In this document: one piece after another, positions 7,934 to 16,013 of the stretch
Layout of the letters: every line of letters starts with the position of its first letter
How positions within the stretch are numbered: position 1 is the stretch's first letter
Assembly: GCA_025451295.1 (NCBI GenBank)
Contig: JANWKQ010000085.1
Location: 1-42,292 of the forward strand
Length of the DNA: 42,292 bases
Source: Flavobacteriales bacterium
GTDB lineage: Bacteria; Bacteroidota; Bacteroidia; CAIKAF01
Direction of reading: 5' to 3'
Made by a program: the position numbers and the translations under genes
Notes under the pieces: model-generated
The model's input: only the letters and a program-made list of their open reading frames with translations
The model's database searches: none
Told to the model about the DNA's origin: nothing

Positions 7934-8167
7934 TTAGTGTTTCGTTGTATCTGTAGGGGTAGTTGAATTATTCCAGTTACATCCCCATGGATTTGCACAG
8001 TTGTTGGGTTGATTGTTACAACCTCCTTGATTCCAGTAGCCATGGTGATTATAATTGTTGGGACCACATTGCCCGTTTCCACAATTACCCCAGAAGGCAG
8101 CATGCAATCCAAAATTTGTTGCTGCTGCAACTACCACTACGATCAGTATTTTTACTCCTCTTCTCAT
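7934..8167 (-). CDS. Small secreted or membrane-anchored Asn/Gly/Cys-rich protein
   Basis: I do not recognise a family. The 77-residue product begins with a basic N-terminus and a hydrophobic stretch, MRRGVKILIVVVVAAATNFG, that could be a signal peptide or anchor. The rest is low-complexity sequence rich in Asn, Gly, Trp, His and Cys (WGNCGNGQCGPNNYNHHG, then GGCNNQPNNCANPWGCNW) and ends in NNSTTPTDTTKH. Five cysteines in regular spacing suggest metal binding or disulfides outside the cytoplasm. It lies eight bases after the 121-residue membrane protein gene and shares its aromatic/Gly/Cys composition, so the pair is probably one unit. A competing ORF in another frame (7927-8130) lacks a signal sequence and was discarded. 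Confidence 0.6.
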   Translation of the reverse strand: MRRGVKILIVVVVAAATNFGLHAAFWGNCGNGQCGPNNYNHHGYWNQGGCNNQPNNCANPWGCNWNNSTTPTDTTKH

Positions 8168-8175
8168 AATTTCAA

Positions 8176-8541
8176 TTATTGATTGTTAGATGTTTCATTT
8201 TTACTATCTGTTTTCTTCTCATTTTTATCCCAGCCCCAGCAGCTATCATTATTATAATAACTTCCGCAACCATAATAGCCACCGCAGGATGAATCCATTT
8301 TTTCTTTGAATGCTTTATATTCTTCTTCGTTCATGTTGCGGATCTTATCAGCATAGGCATAATGATATCCACCCCAGCCGCGACCTTTCCATCCTCCGCG
8401 ACGTCCACCCCACCAAAGACGACAGATCGCACCGATGAGTAAAAAGAAAATAAAGATCTTGAGTAAAAAGAATGGAGCCATAAAGATGACGACCCCTAAA
8501 AGAATACCTATAAGTATGGTACTAAAAATTTGCTTTGCCAT
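8176..8541 (-). CDS. Small membrane protein with Gly/Trp and Cys-rich tail
   Basis: No family is recognised. The 121 residues start with about 45 strongly hydrophobic residues (FSTILIGILLGVVIFMAP, then FFLLKIFIFFLLIGAICRLW) that form one long or two short membrane segments. A Gly/Arg/Trp-rich linker WWGGRRGGWKGRGWGGYHY follows. Next is an amphipathic helix, ADKIRNMNEEEYKAFKEKM, loosely reminiscent of the helices of Spy/CpxP-like envelope stress proteins. The C-terminus holds a Cys/Gly/Tyr patch (SCGGYYGCGSYYNNDSCWGW) and a charged tail. It is the first gene of a minus-strand run leading to the 77-residue protein and hsp20, which hints at envelope or protein-folding stress. That role is inference only. 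Confidence 0.65.
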   Translation of the reverse strand: MAKQIFSTILIGILLGVVIFMAPFFLLKIFIFFLLIGAICRLWWGGRRGGWKGRGWGGYHYAYADKIRNMNEEEYKAFKEKMDSSCGGYYGCGSYYNNDSCWGWDKNEKKTDSKNETSNNQ

Positions 8542-8627
8542 GATTACATTGTTTAGTTTGTTATATCATGGGTGACGAAGCAAAAAAAGGATTACTCTAA
8601 GCTCAAAACAAAAAATTTGTTAACTAG

Positions 8628-9299
8628 CTAAGAAACAGGGGATATAATGATGACAATTTCGCCTTTGGGAGGATGATCGGTATAATATTGAAGCAGTTCT
8701 GCTGCTGTTCCTCTTTTTGTTTCGTGATAAATTTTTGATATTTCACGACAAACCGCCAGTTGTCTTTCGGCCGGTAAAAATTCTTTTGCTTCTTCCAATG
8801 CTTTTAAAAGACGATGTGGAGATTCATATACGACAAAAGTTTTTTCAGATAATGCAATCTCCTTCCATTTTGTCTGTCGTCCTTTTTTATGAGGTAGAAA
8901 ACCATCATATACAAAACTATCACATGGGAATCCGGATTGAACCAATGCAGGAACAAAGGCGGTTGGTCCAGGCAGACATTCCACCTCAATTTCGTTTTTC
9001 ACACATTCCCGGATCAATAAAAATCCCGGATCTGAAATGCCAGGTGTGCCGGCATCACTTACTAGTCCGGCTGTTTCCACCATTTGGATCTCGTCTACAA
9101 TTCTTTGTAATACTTTATGTTCATTGTGCTGATGAAAAGCAATGATCTTTCGGTCAATTCCAAAATGCTTCAATAAGTTTCCGGTGGTCCTGGTATCCTC
9201 GGCATAAAGCACATCCACCTCTTTTAATAGGCGAATGGCTCTATGAGTAATATCTTCCAGATTGCCGATAGGGGTAGGTATGATAAAGAGGCGGGCCAA
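8628..9299 (-). CDS. rsmI: 16S rRNA (cytidine-1402-2'-O)-methyltransferase RsmI, TTG start
   Basis: This enzyme 2'-O-methylates C1402 in the decoding centre of 16S rRNA using SAM. The 223-residue product is a tetrapyrrole-methylase-fold protein. It has FIIPTPIGNLEDITHRA at the start, then VLYAEDTRTTGNLLKHF and FHQHNEHK. The SAM site is GLVSDAGTPGISDPGFLLI, followed by PGPTAFVPALVQSGFP and FVVYESPHRLL. Bacterial RsmI is often 270-290 residues, and this lacks the C-terminal extension, ending shortly after GEIVIIISPV. The start is a TTG directly abutting the in-frame stop of the M28 peptidase gene. No ATG occurs before the conserved N-terminus, so TTG is forced. It is probably the third gene of the 11524-to-8628 run. 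Confidence 0.92.
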   Translation of the reverse strand: MARLFIIPTPIGNLEDITHRAIRLLKEVDVLYAEDTRTTGNLLKHFGIDRKIIAFHQHNEHKVLQRIVDEIQMVETAGLVSDAGTPGISDPGFLLIRECVKNEIEVECLPGPTAFVPALVQSGFPCDSFVYDGFLPHKKGRQTKWKEIALSEKTFVVYESPHRLLKALEEAKEFLPAERQLAVCREISKIYHETKRGTAAELLQYYTDHPPKGEIVIIISPVS

Positions 9300-10598
9300 T
9301 TATTTTATCTGGATTTGATCGATAAAATCTCTGAATAGATAATGAAGGTCTACAAATTCATTCAGAGGTAATGTTTCAGGCCGATCATCAATATCATGAT
9401 AAAATTTCACCGCCCCCATGGTATAAGCAAAAAAACACCTTACTTTTTTTTCGAAGAATGGATAATGGTCACTGTTGGCAGCAGGTCCTCTTTTCTTGAT
9501 CAGTGTTAAGTATTGTTTCTTTACGTTAATGCTATCCAGCAGATCAAATTCTTTTTTGAACTCTGTGGCATTAACCACCGTAATGCCTTCTTCACCCGTT
9601 CCCATGATATCGACGTTGAAAAGAAATTTGATTTGTGACAATGGGAAAACAGGATACATAGTATAACGGGTGGACCCAATTAATCCTGCCTCTTCGGCTC
9701 CAAATGCCATAAAAACAATGGAACATTTAGGTTGATTTTCCTTCATCGAATACCATTTGGCCAAACTTAGCATCATCGCGATTCCACTGGCATTGTCATT
9801 CGCTCCCGGGAAATAAACTGTTCTTCCGATCTTTCCCAGATGATCATAATGTGCACTGATCACAATAAATGAATCTGGTTTTTCCTTGCCTTCTACATAT
9901 CCGATCACATTTCGACAAGGATAATCATCAATAAATTTTGAATCCACTACAATACGCATCTGTTGAGAAGTCTTTGAAATATTTCCCTGAACAATCTCAA
10001 TGATAGGGAAAGGTGCTACTTCTGTGGCAACGCTCCATGTAATTTTTGATCTTACATAGATCAGTCCTTTTGCTCCAAAAGGATTCAAAGCCATGTTCTT
10101 AAATATCTTTTTTTGATCCGGATCAGTAACACCTTTGTCGTCAACCACAATAAAGTAGGTGGAAAAATCACGTCTGGCAAATTCTTTATAGGCCGCATCG
10201 TTAGCAACGGTAGCACTGTCAAGCCAGATAATATTCCAGGTGCCCTTTACATCCGGACATCCGGCATCAGGAACAAAATCTCTTCCGCAGATCAGGTATT
10301 GATCGTCGATGGCCACAAATACATCCCGTGGAAATACATTGACGGGGAAATTAAAGTTCTGATAATAGTTTTTTGCTCCAACAAATTTCTTGAGTCCCAA
10401 TTTATAAAACTCCGAGGCAACATAATAGGCTGCCAGATTGTCTCCTTCTTTGATATAACCTCTTCCTTTAAAAAATGAAGATGCCAGGGTATCAACAACG
10501 GTCCGGCCATATTTAAATATATCAAAGTTCAGATTATCCTGGCTTCGGAGAGAGCCAAGAGATAAAATGAAAAAGAAAACAATCAGTGATTTTTTCAT
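9300..10598 (-). CDS. Secreted M28-family zinc aminopeptidase-like protein
   Basis: This is a predicted exported metallopeptidase that removes N-terminal residues or cleaves short peptides. The start MKKSLIVFFFILSLGSLRSQ is a signal peptide. A PA-like insert domain lies between about residues 90 and 230. The M28 catalytic core follows, with metal ligands in the expected order. These are SAHYDHLGKIG (His), FPGANDNASGIAM (bridging Asp), MAFGAEEAGLIGS (catalytic Glu-Glu), FNVDIMGTG (Asp) and a C-terminal His near MGAVKFYHDIDD. The length of 432 is normal. The gene lies two bases after the coiled-coil protein gene, and its stop codon abuts the rsmI start. Substrate is unknown. Confidence 0.9.
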   Translation of the reverse strand: MKKSLIVFFFILSLGSLRSQDNLNFDIFKYGRTVVDTLASSFFKGRGYIKEGDNLAAYYVASEFYKLGLKKFVGAKNYYQNFNFPVNVFPRDVFVAIDDQYLICGRDFVPDAGCPDVKGTWNIIWLDSATVANDAAYKEFARRDFSTYFIVVDDKGVTDPDQKKIFKNMALNPFGAKGLIYVRSKITWSVATEVAPFPIIEIVQGNISKTSQQMRIVVDSKFIDDYPCRNVIGYVEGKEKPDSFIVISAHYDHLGKIGRTVYFPGANDNASGIAMMLSLAKWYSMKENQPKCSIVFMAFGAEEAGLIGSTRYTMYPVFPLSQIKFLFNVDIMGTGEEGITVVNATEFKKEFDLLDSINVKKQYLTLIKKRGPAANSDHYPFFEKKVRCFFAYTMGAVKFYHDIDDRPETLPLNEFVDLHYLFRDFIDQIQIK

Positions 10599-10600
10599 TT

Positions 10601-11524
10601 TTAATCGAAGCGTCGTTGTATTAACGCAATGAACTGCAATGCTGTTTTATTTTCAGGATCCCATTTATACATCGAAGCCGCCTGGGCCAGTAAAGTCTCT
10701 GCTTCTTTCCATGTTTGCTTTGTATTCATCGCATCCACAAACTGGTTATAATGATCACTATTTTTACCAAAGAGTTCATTCGTATAATGGAATTTTTCAT
10801 GAAGGGGTATTGCTTTTTTCAAATCCTTCACTTTGGAATTCATCATTTTTTCGGCAATATTTTCCATTGACCCATCAATGATCGACTCATTCAGGGACGT
10901 GATCACCGTTTTCTTTTGATGCTCTTCTGTTTCATGTTCATATTTTGAATGAAGTGATTGAGGAACCTCTACTTTCTTTTCTTCCTTTACCAATATGTCC
11001 TCTTCTTTGAAAATTTCTTTTTTCGAAAATTCTCCTTCTGATGAATGAACTGTTAGAGGAACATTCGTTTCTGTTTTTTCCACTTCAGAAACAGGCTCGA
11101 TCAATGTATCCTCCAATAAATCATTTTTTGCCAGAGAAGAATTGGAATCTATTTTATCTGATATAACCGGAATGTCTACGTTAAAAGCATCAGCCAGGTG
11201 CTTATGCTCTTCCACTTTCTTTTCAAGTTCTTTATTGGTCTGGCGAAGTTTTTCTGCATCCTGTTCTGCCGTCTTTAATTGCTCGGTTAACACCCTCAAC
11301 TTATCCTGCAGATCACGAAGTTTGATCTGTTCATCAGAATTGGTAGCTGATGCCGGTTGATGTTTGATCACAGCAGCGAATTCAATGATCTTCGCAGCAT
11401 TGTTCACCATCATATCTATTTCACCGGGGGTAAAAGCCTCCGGGTTTTTTGCCAGTTGGTTATAAATATCCACCACCTTTTTCAGGTGGATGCCAATTTC
11501 TCTGAGTAGTTCGGGTTTTGTCAT
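10601..11524 (-). CDS. Conserved hypothetical coiled-coil protein
   Basis: I do not recognise a named family. The product is a 307-residue cytoplasmic protein without signal or membrane segment. Residues 1-50 are helical (LLREIGIHLKKVVDIYNQL). Residues 65-115 form a heptad-rich coiled coil (QLKTAEQDAEKLRQTNKELE). A long acidic, probably disordered middle section (about 115-215) follows. The C-terminal 90 residues form a compact helical region with LKKAIPLHEKFHYTNELFG, DHYNQFVDAMNTKQTW and ALQFIALIQRRFD. That C-terminal part resembles a small conserved module seen in Bacteroidota hypothetical proteins. It heads a tight three-gene run with the M28 peptidase and rsmI, which gives no firm functional clue. 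Confidence 0.75.
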   Translation of the reverse strand: MTKPELLREIGIHLKKVVDIYNQLAKNPEAFTPGEIDMMVNNAAKIIEFAAVIKHQPASATNSDEQIKLRDLQDKLRVLTEQLKTAEQDAEKLRQTNKELEKKVEEHKHLADAFNVDIPVISDKIDSNSSLAKNDLLEDTLIEPVSEVEKTETNVPLTVHSSEGEFSKKEIFKEEDILVKEEKKVEVPQSLHSKYEHETEEHQKKTVITSLNESIIDGSMENIAEKMMNSKVKDLKKAIPLHEKFHYTNELFGKNSDHYNQFVDAMNTKQTWKEAETLLAQAASMYKWDPENKTALQFIALIQRRFD

Positions 11525-11567
11525 GGTTTTAAAATGGTTAATCCGTTATAAAACAACGGTTTTATTA

Positions 11568-11575
11568 TACATTTG
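11568..11575 (+). promoter_or_regulatory. -7 box (TACATTTG) upstream of tdk
   Basis: TACATTTG is an exact TAnnTTTG match, 92 bases before the tdk ATG, which would leave a long leader. It is embedded in TACATTTGTGTA, partly palindromic, in the divergent gap between the coiled-coil protein gene and tdk. Confidence 0.4.
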
Positions 11576-11667
11576 TGTACAATTAAGGTTCTTAAATATC
11601 CTTATAAAAGAGCTTAAGAACAGTATGGTATCACAGCCGAAAATTACAAATTATTGGCAGGAAAAGT

Positions 11668-12243
11668 ATGTTTGTTGAAAACACATTAAAACAGGGCGAA
11701 AAACGGGGTTGCATTGAGGTGATCTGTGGCTCTATGTTTTCAGGAAAAACCGAAGAACTCATCCGGCGGCTTAAACGGGCTAAAATCGCGAAACTCAAGG
11801 TGGAGATCTTTAAACCCGAAATCGATACCAGATACCATGCGGAGGACGTCGTCTCTCATGAAGGAAACACCATAAAATCAACTCCGGTGCCTATTTCAGG
11901 GAATATTCTTTTACTGGCCAACGACATGGATGTGGTAGGTATTGATGAGGCCCAATTTTTTGATGATGGTCTCGTAGATGTATGCAATACCCTTGCAAAT
12001 AATGGGATAAGGGTGGTCGTAGCCGGATTGGATATGGACTATACCGGAAAACCTTTTGGAGTAATGCCCCGGCTTATGGCAGTGGCGGAATTTGTGACCA
12101 AGGTGCACGCTATTTGTGTTGATTGTGGCCATATAGCCAATCATTCGTATAGGGTAGGAGATGATGAAAAATTGGTTCTTCTGGGAGAAACCGATTCTTA
12201 TAAACCCCTTTGCAGAGATTGTTTTATTAAACATCAGGCATGA
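11668..12243 (+). CDS. tdk: Thymidine kinase, type II
   Basis: This enzyme phosphorylates thymidine to dTMP with ATP in the nucleotide salvage pathway. The 191-residue protein has the P-loop [23 protein letters not shown] (about 17-38), the Walker-B-like [15 protein letters not shown] (catalytic Glu) and [16 protein letters not shown] of the lasso region. Zinc-binding cysteine pairs appear at [11 protein letters not shown] and LCRDCF. This set and the length are typical of the tetrameric type II enzyme. The ATG at 11668 gives 17 residues before the P-loop strand, a normal lead-in. Its TGA overlaps the ATG of the murF-alr gene by four bases (ATGA), so translation of the two is probably coupled. 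Confidence 0.95.
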   Translation: MFVENTLKQGEKRGCIEVICGSMFSGKTEELIRRLKRAKIAKLKVEIFKPEIDTRYHAEDVVSHEGNTIKSTPVPISGNILLLANDMDVVGIDEAQFFDDGLVDVCNTLANNGIRVVVAGLDMDYTGKPFGVMPRLMAVAEFVTKVHAICVDCGHIANHSYRVGDDEKLVLLGETDSYKPLCRDCFIKHQA

Positions 12244-14708
12244 AACCGGGAAACTATACACTTCAGGACATCAGCCGGATCGTTGAGGGTGACCTTATTG
12301 GAAATTCCGATCCACAGGAGATCATCTACCTGATAATTGACAGTCGTAAAATTGTTTTCCCAAAGAATTCTATCTTTTTTGCTATTCATGGACCTCAGCA
12401 TGACGGACATCAATATCTCAATGATGCCATCAAAGCCGGAGTCAGGAATTTTATTATTTCCAATAAAAAAAATATTTCCAATACCCCACCCGATTGTCGC
12501 TTTATCGTGGTAAATGATACATTGGCAGCTTTGCAAAAACTGGCAGGCCATCACCGCCGGCTATTTCACATACCGTTGGTTGGAATAACCGGTAGCAATG
12601 GCAAGACCATTGTAAAAGACTGGCTCAGCCAGGTGCTTTCGATTCAGTACAATGTTTGTAAAAGTCCGAAAAGTTATAACTCACAGGTTGGGGTCCCGCT
12701 TTCTGTATGGAACCTTCACACCGAAAATGAGATCGGGATCTTCGAAGCGGGTATTTCCCAAAAAGGGGAAATGCAACGACTCGAAACCATCATCCAACCC
12801 CAAATAGGTATCTTCACCAATATAGGAACGGCACATGAGGAGAATTTCTCATCGATGGAAGAAAAGATACGGGAAAAACTTCTCTTGTTTCAACATGCAG
12901 ATACGATCATCCTTCGAAATGATTCCCCGCTTGTTGAATCCGAAAGCAGGAAAATATATTCTTCAAAAAATATTGTTTCCTGGGGAAGGACTGAGCAGTC
13001 CCGATTCAAATGTAGCACCATTGAAAAATCAGGGGATACGGAAATCTATCTGACGGATGGTGATACCAATTATACATTTACCATTCCATTTGCTGATCCG
13101 GCGTCAGTAGAAAATGCTGTTCATGTTTTTGTGGCTGCCATTATTTTAAAAGCTGATATGGCCATCATTACCGAACAAATGAAATGGTTGTCGAAAGTAA
13201 ACATGCGTCTTTCTTTTAAAACCGGGAAAAACAATTGTTTTATTATTGATGATACCTATAGCAACGACCTGGATTCATTAAAGATCGCAATTGATAGCCT
13301 CACCAACCTGGCACAATATCCAAAAAAGACAATTATTTTATCCGATATAGCCCAATCCAAAACAAAAAAAGAAGATCTATATAAAGAAGTGGCCCAGATC
13401 CTGCAGCAAAAGAAAATTGACAAGGTCATAGGGATTGGAGAGGAGATTAATCAATATCAGTCATTTTTTAAAGGTGATCTGCATTTTTTTAAAAATGCAG
13501 ATACTTTGGTTCATCATCTTCATGACATTCATTTCAACAATGAAGCTATCCTGATAAAAGGAGCCAGAAGTTTTGGTCTGGAAAAAATTGTGACCCGGTT
13601 AGAAAATAAAGTACATGATACCGTTCTTGAAGTGAATCTGAATGCGATGGTCAACAATCTCAATTATTACAGAAGCCATATACCAGCAGGCACGAAGATT
13701 ATGGCGATGGTAAAGGCATCCGGTTATGGTACCGGTACACATGAGATTGCACATGTGCTTAATTTTCATCATGTGGATTATTTATCAGTAGCATATACTG
13801 ATGAAGGAATTGAGTTGCGGAACCGTGGGATTGAATTACCTATTATGGTGATGAATGCGGAGGCGACCAGTTATGAATTGTTGATTGAGAAAAAACTGGA
13901 ACCGGTGATCTATAATTTCGAATACCTGTTACAACTAACCGATCATAAGCAAAACGGAGGTAATATTCCCCCCATCCATCTTGAAATAGATACAGGTATG
14001 CATCGGTTGGGGTTTGATGTAGAAAAAATCGATGAACTCATTGCATTGCTCAAAAAAGAAAGAGGAGTAGAAATAAAATCAATTTTTTCTCATTTGGCGG
14101 CTTCAGATGAACCCGACATGGACCCATTTACAATTGAACAATTGAATTTGTTTAAAGAGATCGCGGGCAGAATAGAAAAAGAACTTGGAATAAAAGTCAT
14201 CAAACATATTGCCAACTCTGCCGGAGCCAGCAGGTTTAACGAAGCAGCATTCGACATGATCCGTTTGGGTGTTGGATTATATGGGGTTGGGTCAAATGAA
14301 TCCGAACAAGCTAAACTTCAACCTGTGGTCCAGTTATTTTCCACTATCACACAAATCACTTCCATTAAAAAAGGATCTTCTGTTGGATATGGCCGAAGTT
14401 ATATAGCTGAAAAGGATATGAAGATCGCTACCGTTCCTATTGGTTATGCGGATGGTTATCGAAGAAGTCTCGGCAATGGAAAAGGAAAAATGTTTGTGAA
14501 TGGTATACCGGCACATGTGATCGGGCGGGTATGCATGGATATGACAATGATCGATATTACGGGTATTGAAGCAGAGATCGGGGATCAGGTAGAAATCATT
14601 GGAGAAAATCATCCAATCGGTATTTTTGCCAAATCAATTGATACCATTCCTTACGAGGTACTCACTTCTATTTCGCAAAGGGTGAGAAGGGTGTACACCC
14701 AGGAATAA
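12240..14708 (+). CDS. Bifunctional MurF ligase / alanine racemase fusion
   Basis: This fusion is recurrent in Bacteroidota and joins two steps of D-alanine use in peptidoglycan synthesis. Residues 1-450 are MurF-like, ligating D-Ala-D-Ala to UDP-MurNAc-tripeptide. They include ATP loop [43 protein letters not shown] and [14 protein letters not shown]. Residues 455-822 are a PLP-dependent alanine racemase making D-Ala. There, [18 protein letters not shown] leads to the PLP lysine in [17 protein letters not shown], followed by [35 protein letters not shown], and the catalytic-Tyr region VGYGRSYIA with [11 protein letters not shown]. Both motif sets look intact. It overlaps tdk by four bases and ends at a hairpin terminator. 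Confidence 0.95.
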   Translation: MKPGNYTLQDISRIVEGDLIGNSDPQEIIYLIIDSRKIVFPKNSIFFAIHGPQHDGHQYLNDAIKAGVRNFIISNKKNISNTPPDCRFIVVNDTLAALQKLAGHHRRLFHIPLVGITGSNGKTIVKDWLSQVLSIQYNVCKSPKSYNSQVGVPLSVWNLHTENEIGIFEAGISQKGEMQRLETIIQPQIGIFTNIGTAHEENFSSMEEKIREKLLLFQHADTIILRNDSPLVESESRKIYSSKNIVSWGRTEQSRFKCSTIEKSGDTEIYLTDGDTNYTFTIPFADPASVENAVHVFVAAIILKADMAIITEQMKWLSKVNMRLSFKTGKNNCFIIDDTYSNDLDSLKIAIDSLTNLAQYPKKTIILSDIAQSKTKKEDLYKEVAQILQQKKIDKVIGIGEEINQYQSFFKGDLHFFKNADTLVHHLHDIHFNNEAILIKGARSFGLEKIVTRLENKVHDTVLEVNLNAMVNNLNYYRSHIPAGTKIMAMVKASGYGTGTHEIAHVLNFHHVDYLSVAYTDEGIELRNRGIELPIMVMNAEATSYELLIEKKLEPVIYNFEYLLQLTDHKQNGGNIPPIHLEIDTGMHRLGFDVEKIDELIALLKKERGVEIKSIFSHLAASDEPDMDPFTIEQLNLFKEIAGRIEKELGIKVIKHIANSAGASRFNEAAFDMIRLGVGLYGVGSNESEQAKLQPVVQLFSTITQITSIKKGSSVGYGRSYIAEKDMKIATVPIGYADGYRRSLGNGKGKMFVNGIPAHVIGRVCMDMTMIDITGIEAEIGDQVEIIGENHPIGIFAKSIDTIPYEVLTSISQRVRRVYTQE

Positions 14709-14712
14709 AAAA

Positions 14713-14757
14713 ATCCCATCTGGTGTTTAACCGAGACGGGATCTTCTGAATTTTATT
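14713..14757. terminator. Bidirectional terminator between murF-alr and the Thr/Cys-rich gene
   Basis: ATCCCATCTGG-TGTTTAA-CCGAGACGGGAT forms a stem of about ten pairs with one mismatch and one bulge. On the minus strand it is followed by TTTTTTTATT, a classic intrinsic terminator for the gene ending at 14765. On the plus strand a looser AT-rich tail follows. Confidence 0.75.
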
Positions 14758-14764
14758 TAAAAAA

Positions 14765-15073
14765 TTATTTTTCTACTTCAGTGGTTGTGGTCCCTTTTGA
14801 AGCTGTTTTTAAAGCGCTTGATCTTGCCAAAGCAATCGTAGTTTTTGGTCCATCAGTAGTTGTAGTTGAAGAATGATCTCCACCTTTCATGCAACATGAT
14901 TTGGTTGTGGTAGTGTTCGTGGTAGTATTGGTACTTGTTGAAACAGAGGTACTGTTCTTGCTACAACATGATTTGGTTCCATGCTCAGAACCACATGATT
15001 TTGTAGTTGTTTGGGCAGATACAGCTAATGTTGCACCTAGAACAAAAACGGAGGCTAATAATATTTTTTTCAT
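14765..15073 (-). CDS. Small secreted Thr/Ser-rich protein with SCC motifs
   Basis: No family is recognised. The 102-residue product has a clear signal peptide, MKKILLASVFVLGATLAVSA, cut before QTTTKS. The mature part is low-complexity Thr/Ser sequence (STSTNTTTNTTTTK) carrying repeated cysteine motifs: KSCGSEHG, KSCCSK and KSCCMKGG. A short more ordinary tail, TIALARSSALKTASKG, follows. Five cysteines and a few His/Met residues could bind a soft metal such as copper. That idea is supported by the two HMA-domain genes next door, but it remains inference. It has an exact -7 box 22 bases upstream and a strong terminator downstream, so it is monocistronic. Confidence 0.7.
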   Translation of the reverse strand: MKKILLASVFVLGATLAVSAQTTTKSCGSEHGTKSCCSKNSTSVSTSTNTTTNTTTTKSCCMKGGDHSSTTTTDGPKTTIALARSSALKTASKGTTTTEVEK

Positions 15074-15095
15074 CGTTATTTCGTTTATATGAAGT

Positions 15096-15103
15096 CAAAT
15101 ATA
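15096..15103 (-). promoter_or_regulatory. -7 box (TATATTTG) for the Thr/Cys-rich protein gene
   Basis: On the minus strand this reads TATATTTG, an exact TAnnTTTG match, 22 bases upstream of the ATG at 15073. Confidence 0.5.
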
Positions 15104-15107
15104 CGAA

Positions 15108-15131
15108 GATTTTGGATAGAGTCCCAAAATC
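15108..15131. other. Small hairpin in the divergent gap
   Basis: GATTTTGG-ATAGAGTC-CCAAAATC is a perfect eight-pair stem with an eight-base loop. It lies just upstream of the minus-strand -7 box and between the two divergent putative metal-related genes. No T-tract follows, so an operator or structural role is more likely than termination. Confidence 0.35.
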
Positions 15132-15229
15132 CTCTCAATCCGCCACCCGTTAAGCTGTCCAAAAGGCCTAAATGTGGTCAAATCCAATTAACGATTGTTA
15201 AAGGATTTAAAAAAATCACTCTTTTAGCT

Positions 15230-15237
15230 TAAATTTG
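15230..15237 (+). promoter_or_regulatory. -7 box (TAAATTTG) for the first HMA protein gene
   Basis: TAAATTTG matches TAnnTTTG exactly, 19 bases ahead of the ATG at 15257. Confidence 0.5.
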
Positions 15238-15256
15238 AAATATAGATCAGGATACT

Positions 15257-15601
15257 ATGAAACAGATCATTTTTTTAATCGCCAGCATCGTTTTTATTTC
15301 TTCCGGAATTTTTGCTCAGAAAAATGCAATTACGGAAGTAAAGATTAAAACATCGGCCCAATGTGACATGTGTAAGGAAAGAATAGAAAACGGACTCTAT
15401 ACACAAAAGGGCGTTGTTTCGGCCATTCAGGATTTGGAAACCAAAACACTTACGATTAAATACCGTGCAGCTAAAATTTCGGTTGCCAGTTTACGCCTTT
15501 TTATCAGTAGCCTTGGATACGATGCGGATGATATAATCGCTGACAAAAATGCGCATGATCACTTACCCGCCTGTTGCCAGGTAGGATCCACCCTCCACTA
15601 A
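15257..15601 (+). CDS. Exported heavy-metal-associated (HMA) domain protein, copy 1
   Basis: This is a predicted periplasmic or secreted metal-binding protein. A signal peptide MKQIIFLIASIVFISSGIFA precedes a single HMA-like ferredoxin fold of about 70 residues. The metal loop is AQCDMCKERIENGLYTQKGV, a CxxC of the copper-chaperone type. It is followed by the beta strand IQDLETKTLTIKYRAAKIS and helix VASLRLFISSLGYDADDI. The C-terminal tail HDHLPACCQ adds two adjacent cysteines not found in ordinary HMA chaperones. At 114 residues it is a free-standing domain. A paralogue with the same architecture follows 50 bases downstream with its own promoter. Copper is the likely metal, but this is inferred from fold and motif. 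Confidence 0.85.
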   Translation: MKQIIFLIASIVFISSGIFAQKNAITEVKIKTSAQCDMCKERIENGLYTQKGVVSAIQDLETKTLTIKYRAAKISVASLRLFISSLGYDADDIIADKNAHDHLPACCQVGSTLH

Positions 15602-15626
15602 ACGATGAACTCATTCATAAATAATG

Positions 15627-15634
15627 TATATTTG
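15627..15634 (+). promoter_or_regulatory. -7 box (TATATTTG) for the second HMA protein gene
   Basis: TATATTTG matches TAnnTTTG exactly, 17 bases before the ATG at 15652. The second tandem copy can therefore be expressed on its own. Confidence 0.5.
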
Positions 15635-15651
15635 AATATTAATATTTTCTT

Positions 15652-16011
15652 ATGAAACAACTAACCGTTTTTATTTTAGGACTTTTATTTTTACCACTGG
15701 GCCTATTGGCTCAAACCACCGAAAACCAGGAAGTGGCCGACATAAAGGTTAAAACCACAGCGGTATGTGGCATGTGTAAAGGAAGAATTGAAAGTAACTT
15801 AGGTACTCAAAAAGGTGTTGTTTCTGCTAAACTGGATCTTCCTACCAACATTATTTCTATTCAATATAAAACTACGGAGGTCACTAAAGAAGTTCTGCTT
15901 GCATTTATAAGTAATATGGGATATGCGGCTGATGATATTCCAGCCAATCAGGTATCTTACGACAAATTGCCCAAATGCTGCCAGATCAATTCTGGTGTAA
16001 AAATGGAATAG
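15652..16011 (+). CDS. Exported heavy-metal-associated (HMA) domain protein, copy 2
   Basis: This is a paralogue of the preceding gene, 119 residues. The signal peptide is MKQLTVFILGLLFLPLGLLA. The HMA loop is AVCGMCKGRIESNLGTQKGV, closer to the usual copper-chaperone form than copy 1 (CDMC). Shared with copy 1 are the TQKGVVSA turn, ISIQYKTTEVTKEVLLAFIS, the GYAADDI helix end, and the unusual tail DKLPKCCQ. Lower identity outside these motifs suggests an old duplication. It converges on galE with only two bases between the stop codons. No terminator is evident there. Confidence 0.86.
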   Translation: MKQLTVFILGLLFLPLGLLAQTTENQEVADIKVKTTAVCGMCKGRIESNLGTQKGVVSAKLDLPTNIISIQYKTTEVTKEVLLAFISNMGYAADDIPANQVSYDKLPKCCQINSGVKME

Positions 16012-16013
16012 CC

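Noticed and set aside
7927-8130. 67-residue minus-strand ORF overlapping the Asn/Gly-rich gene
   Set aside because: It lacks a signal sequence, and the other frame has a better start and a convincing N-terminus.
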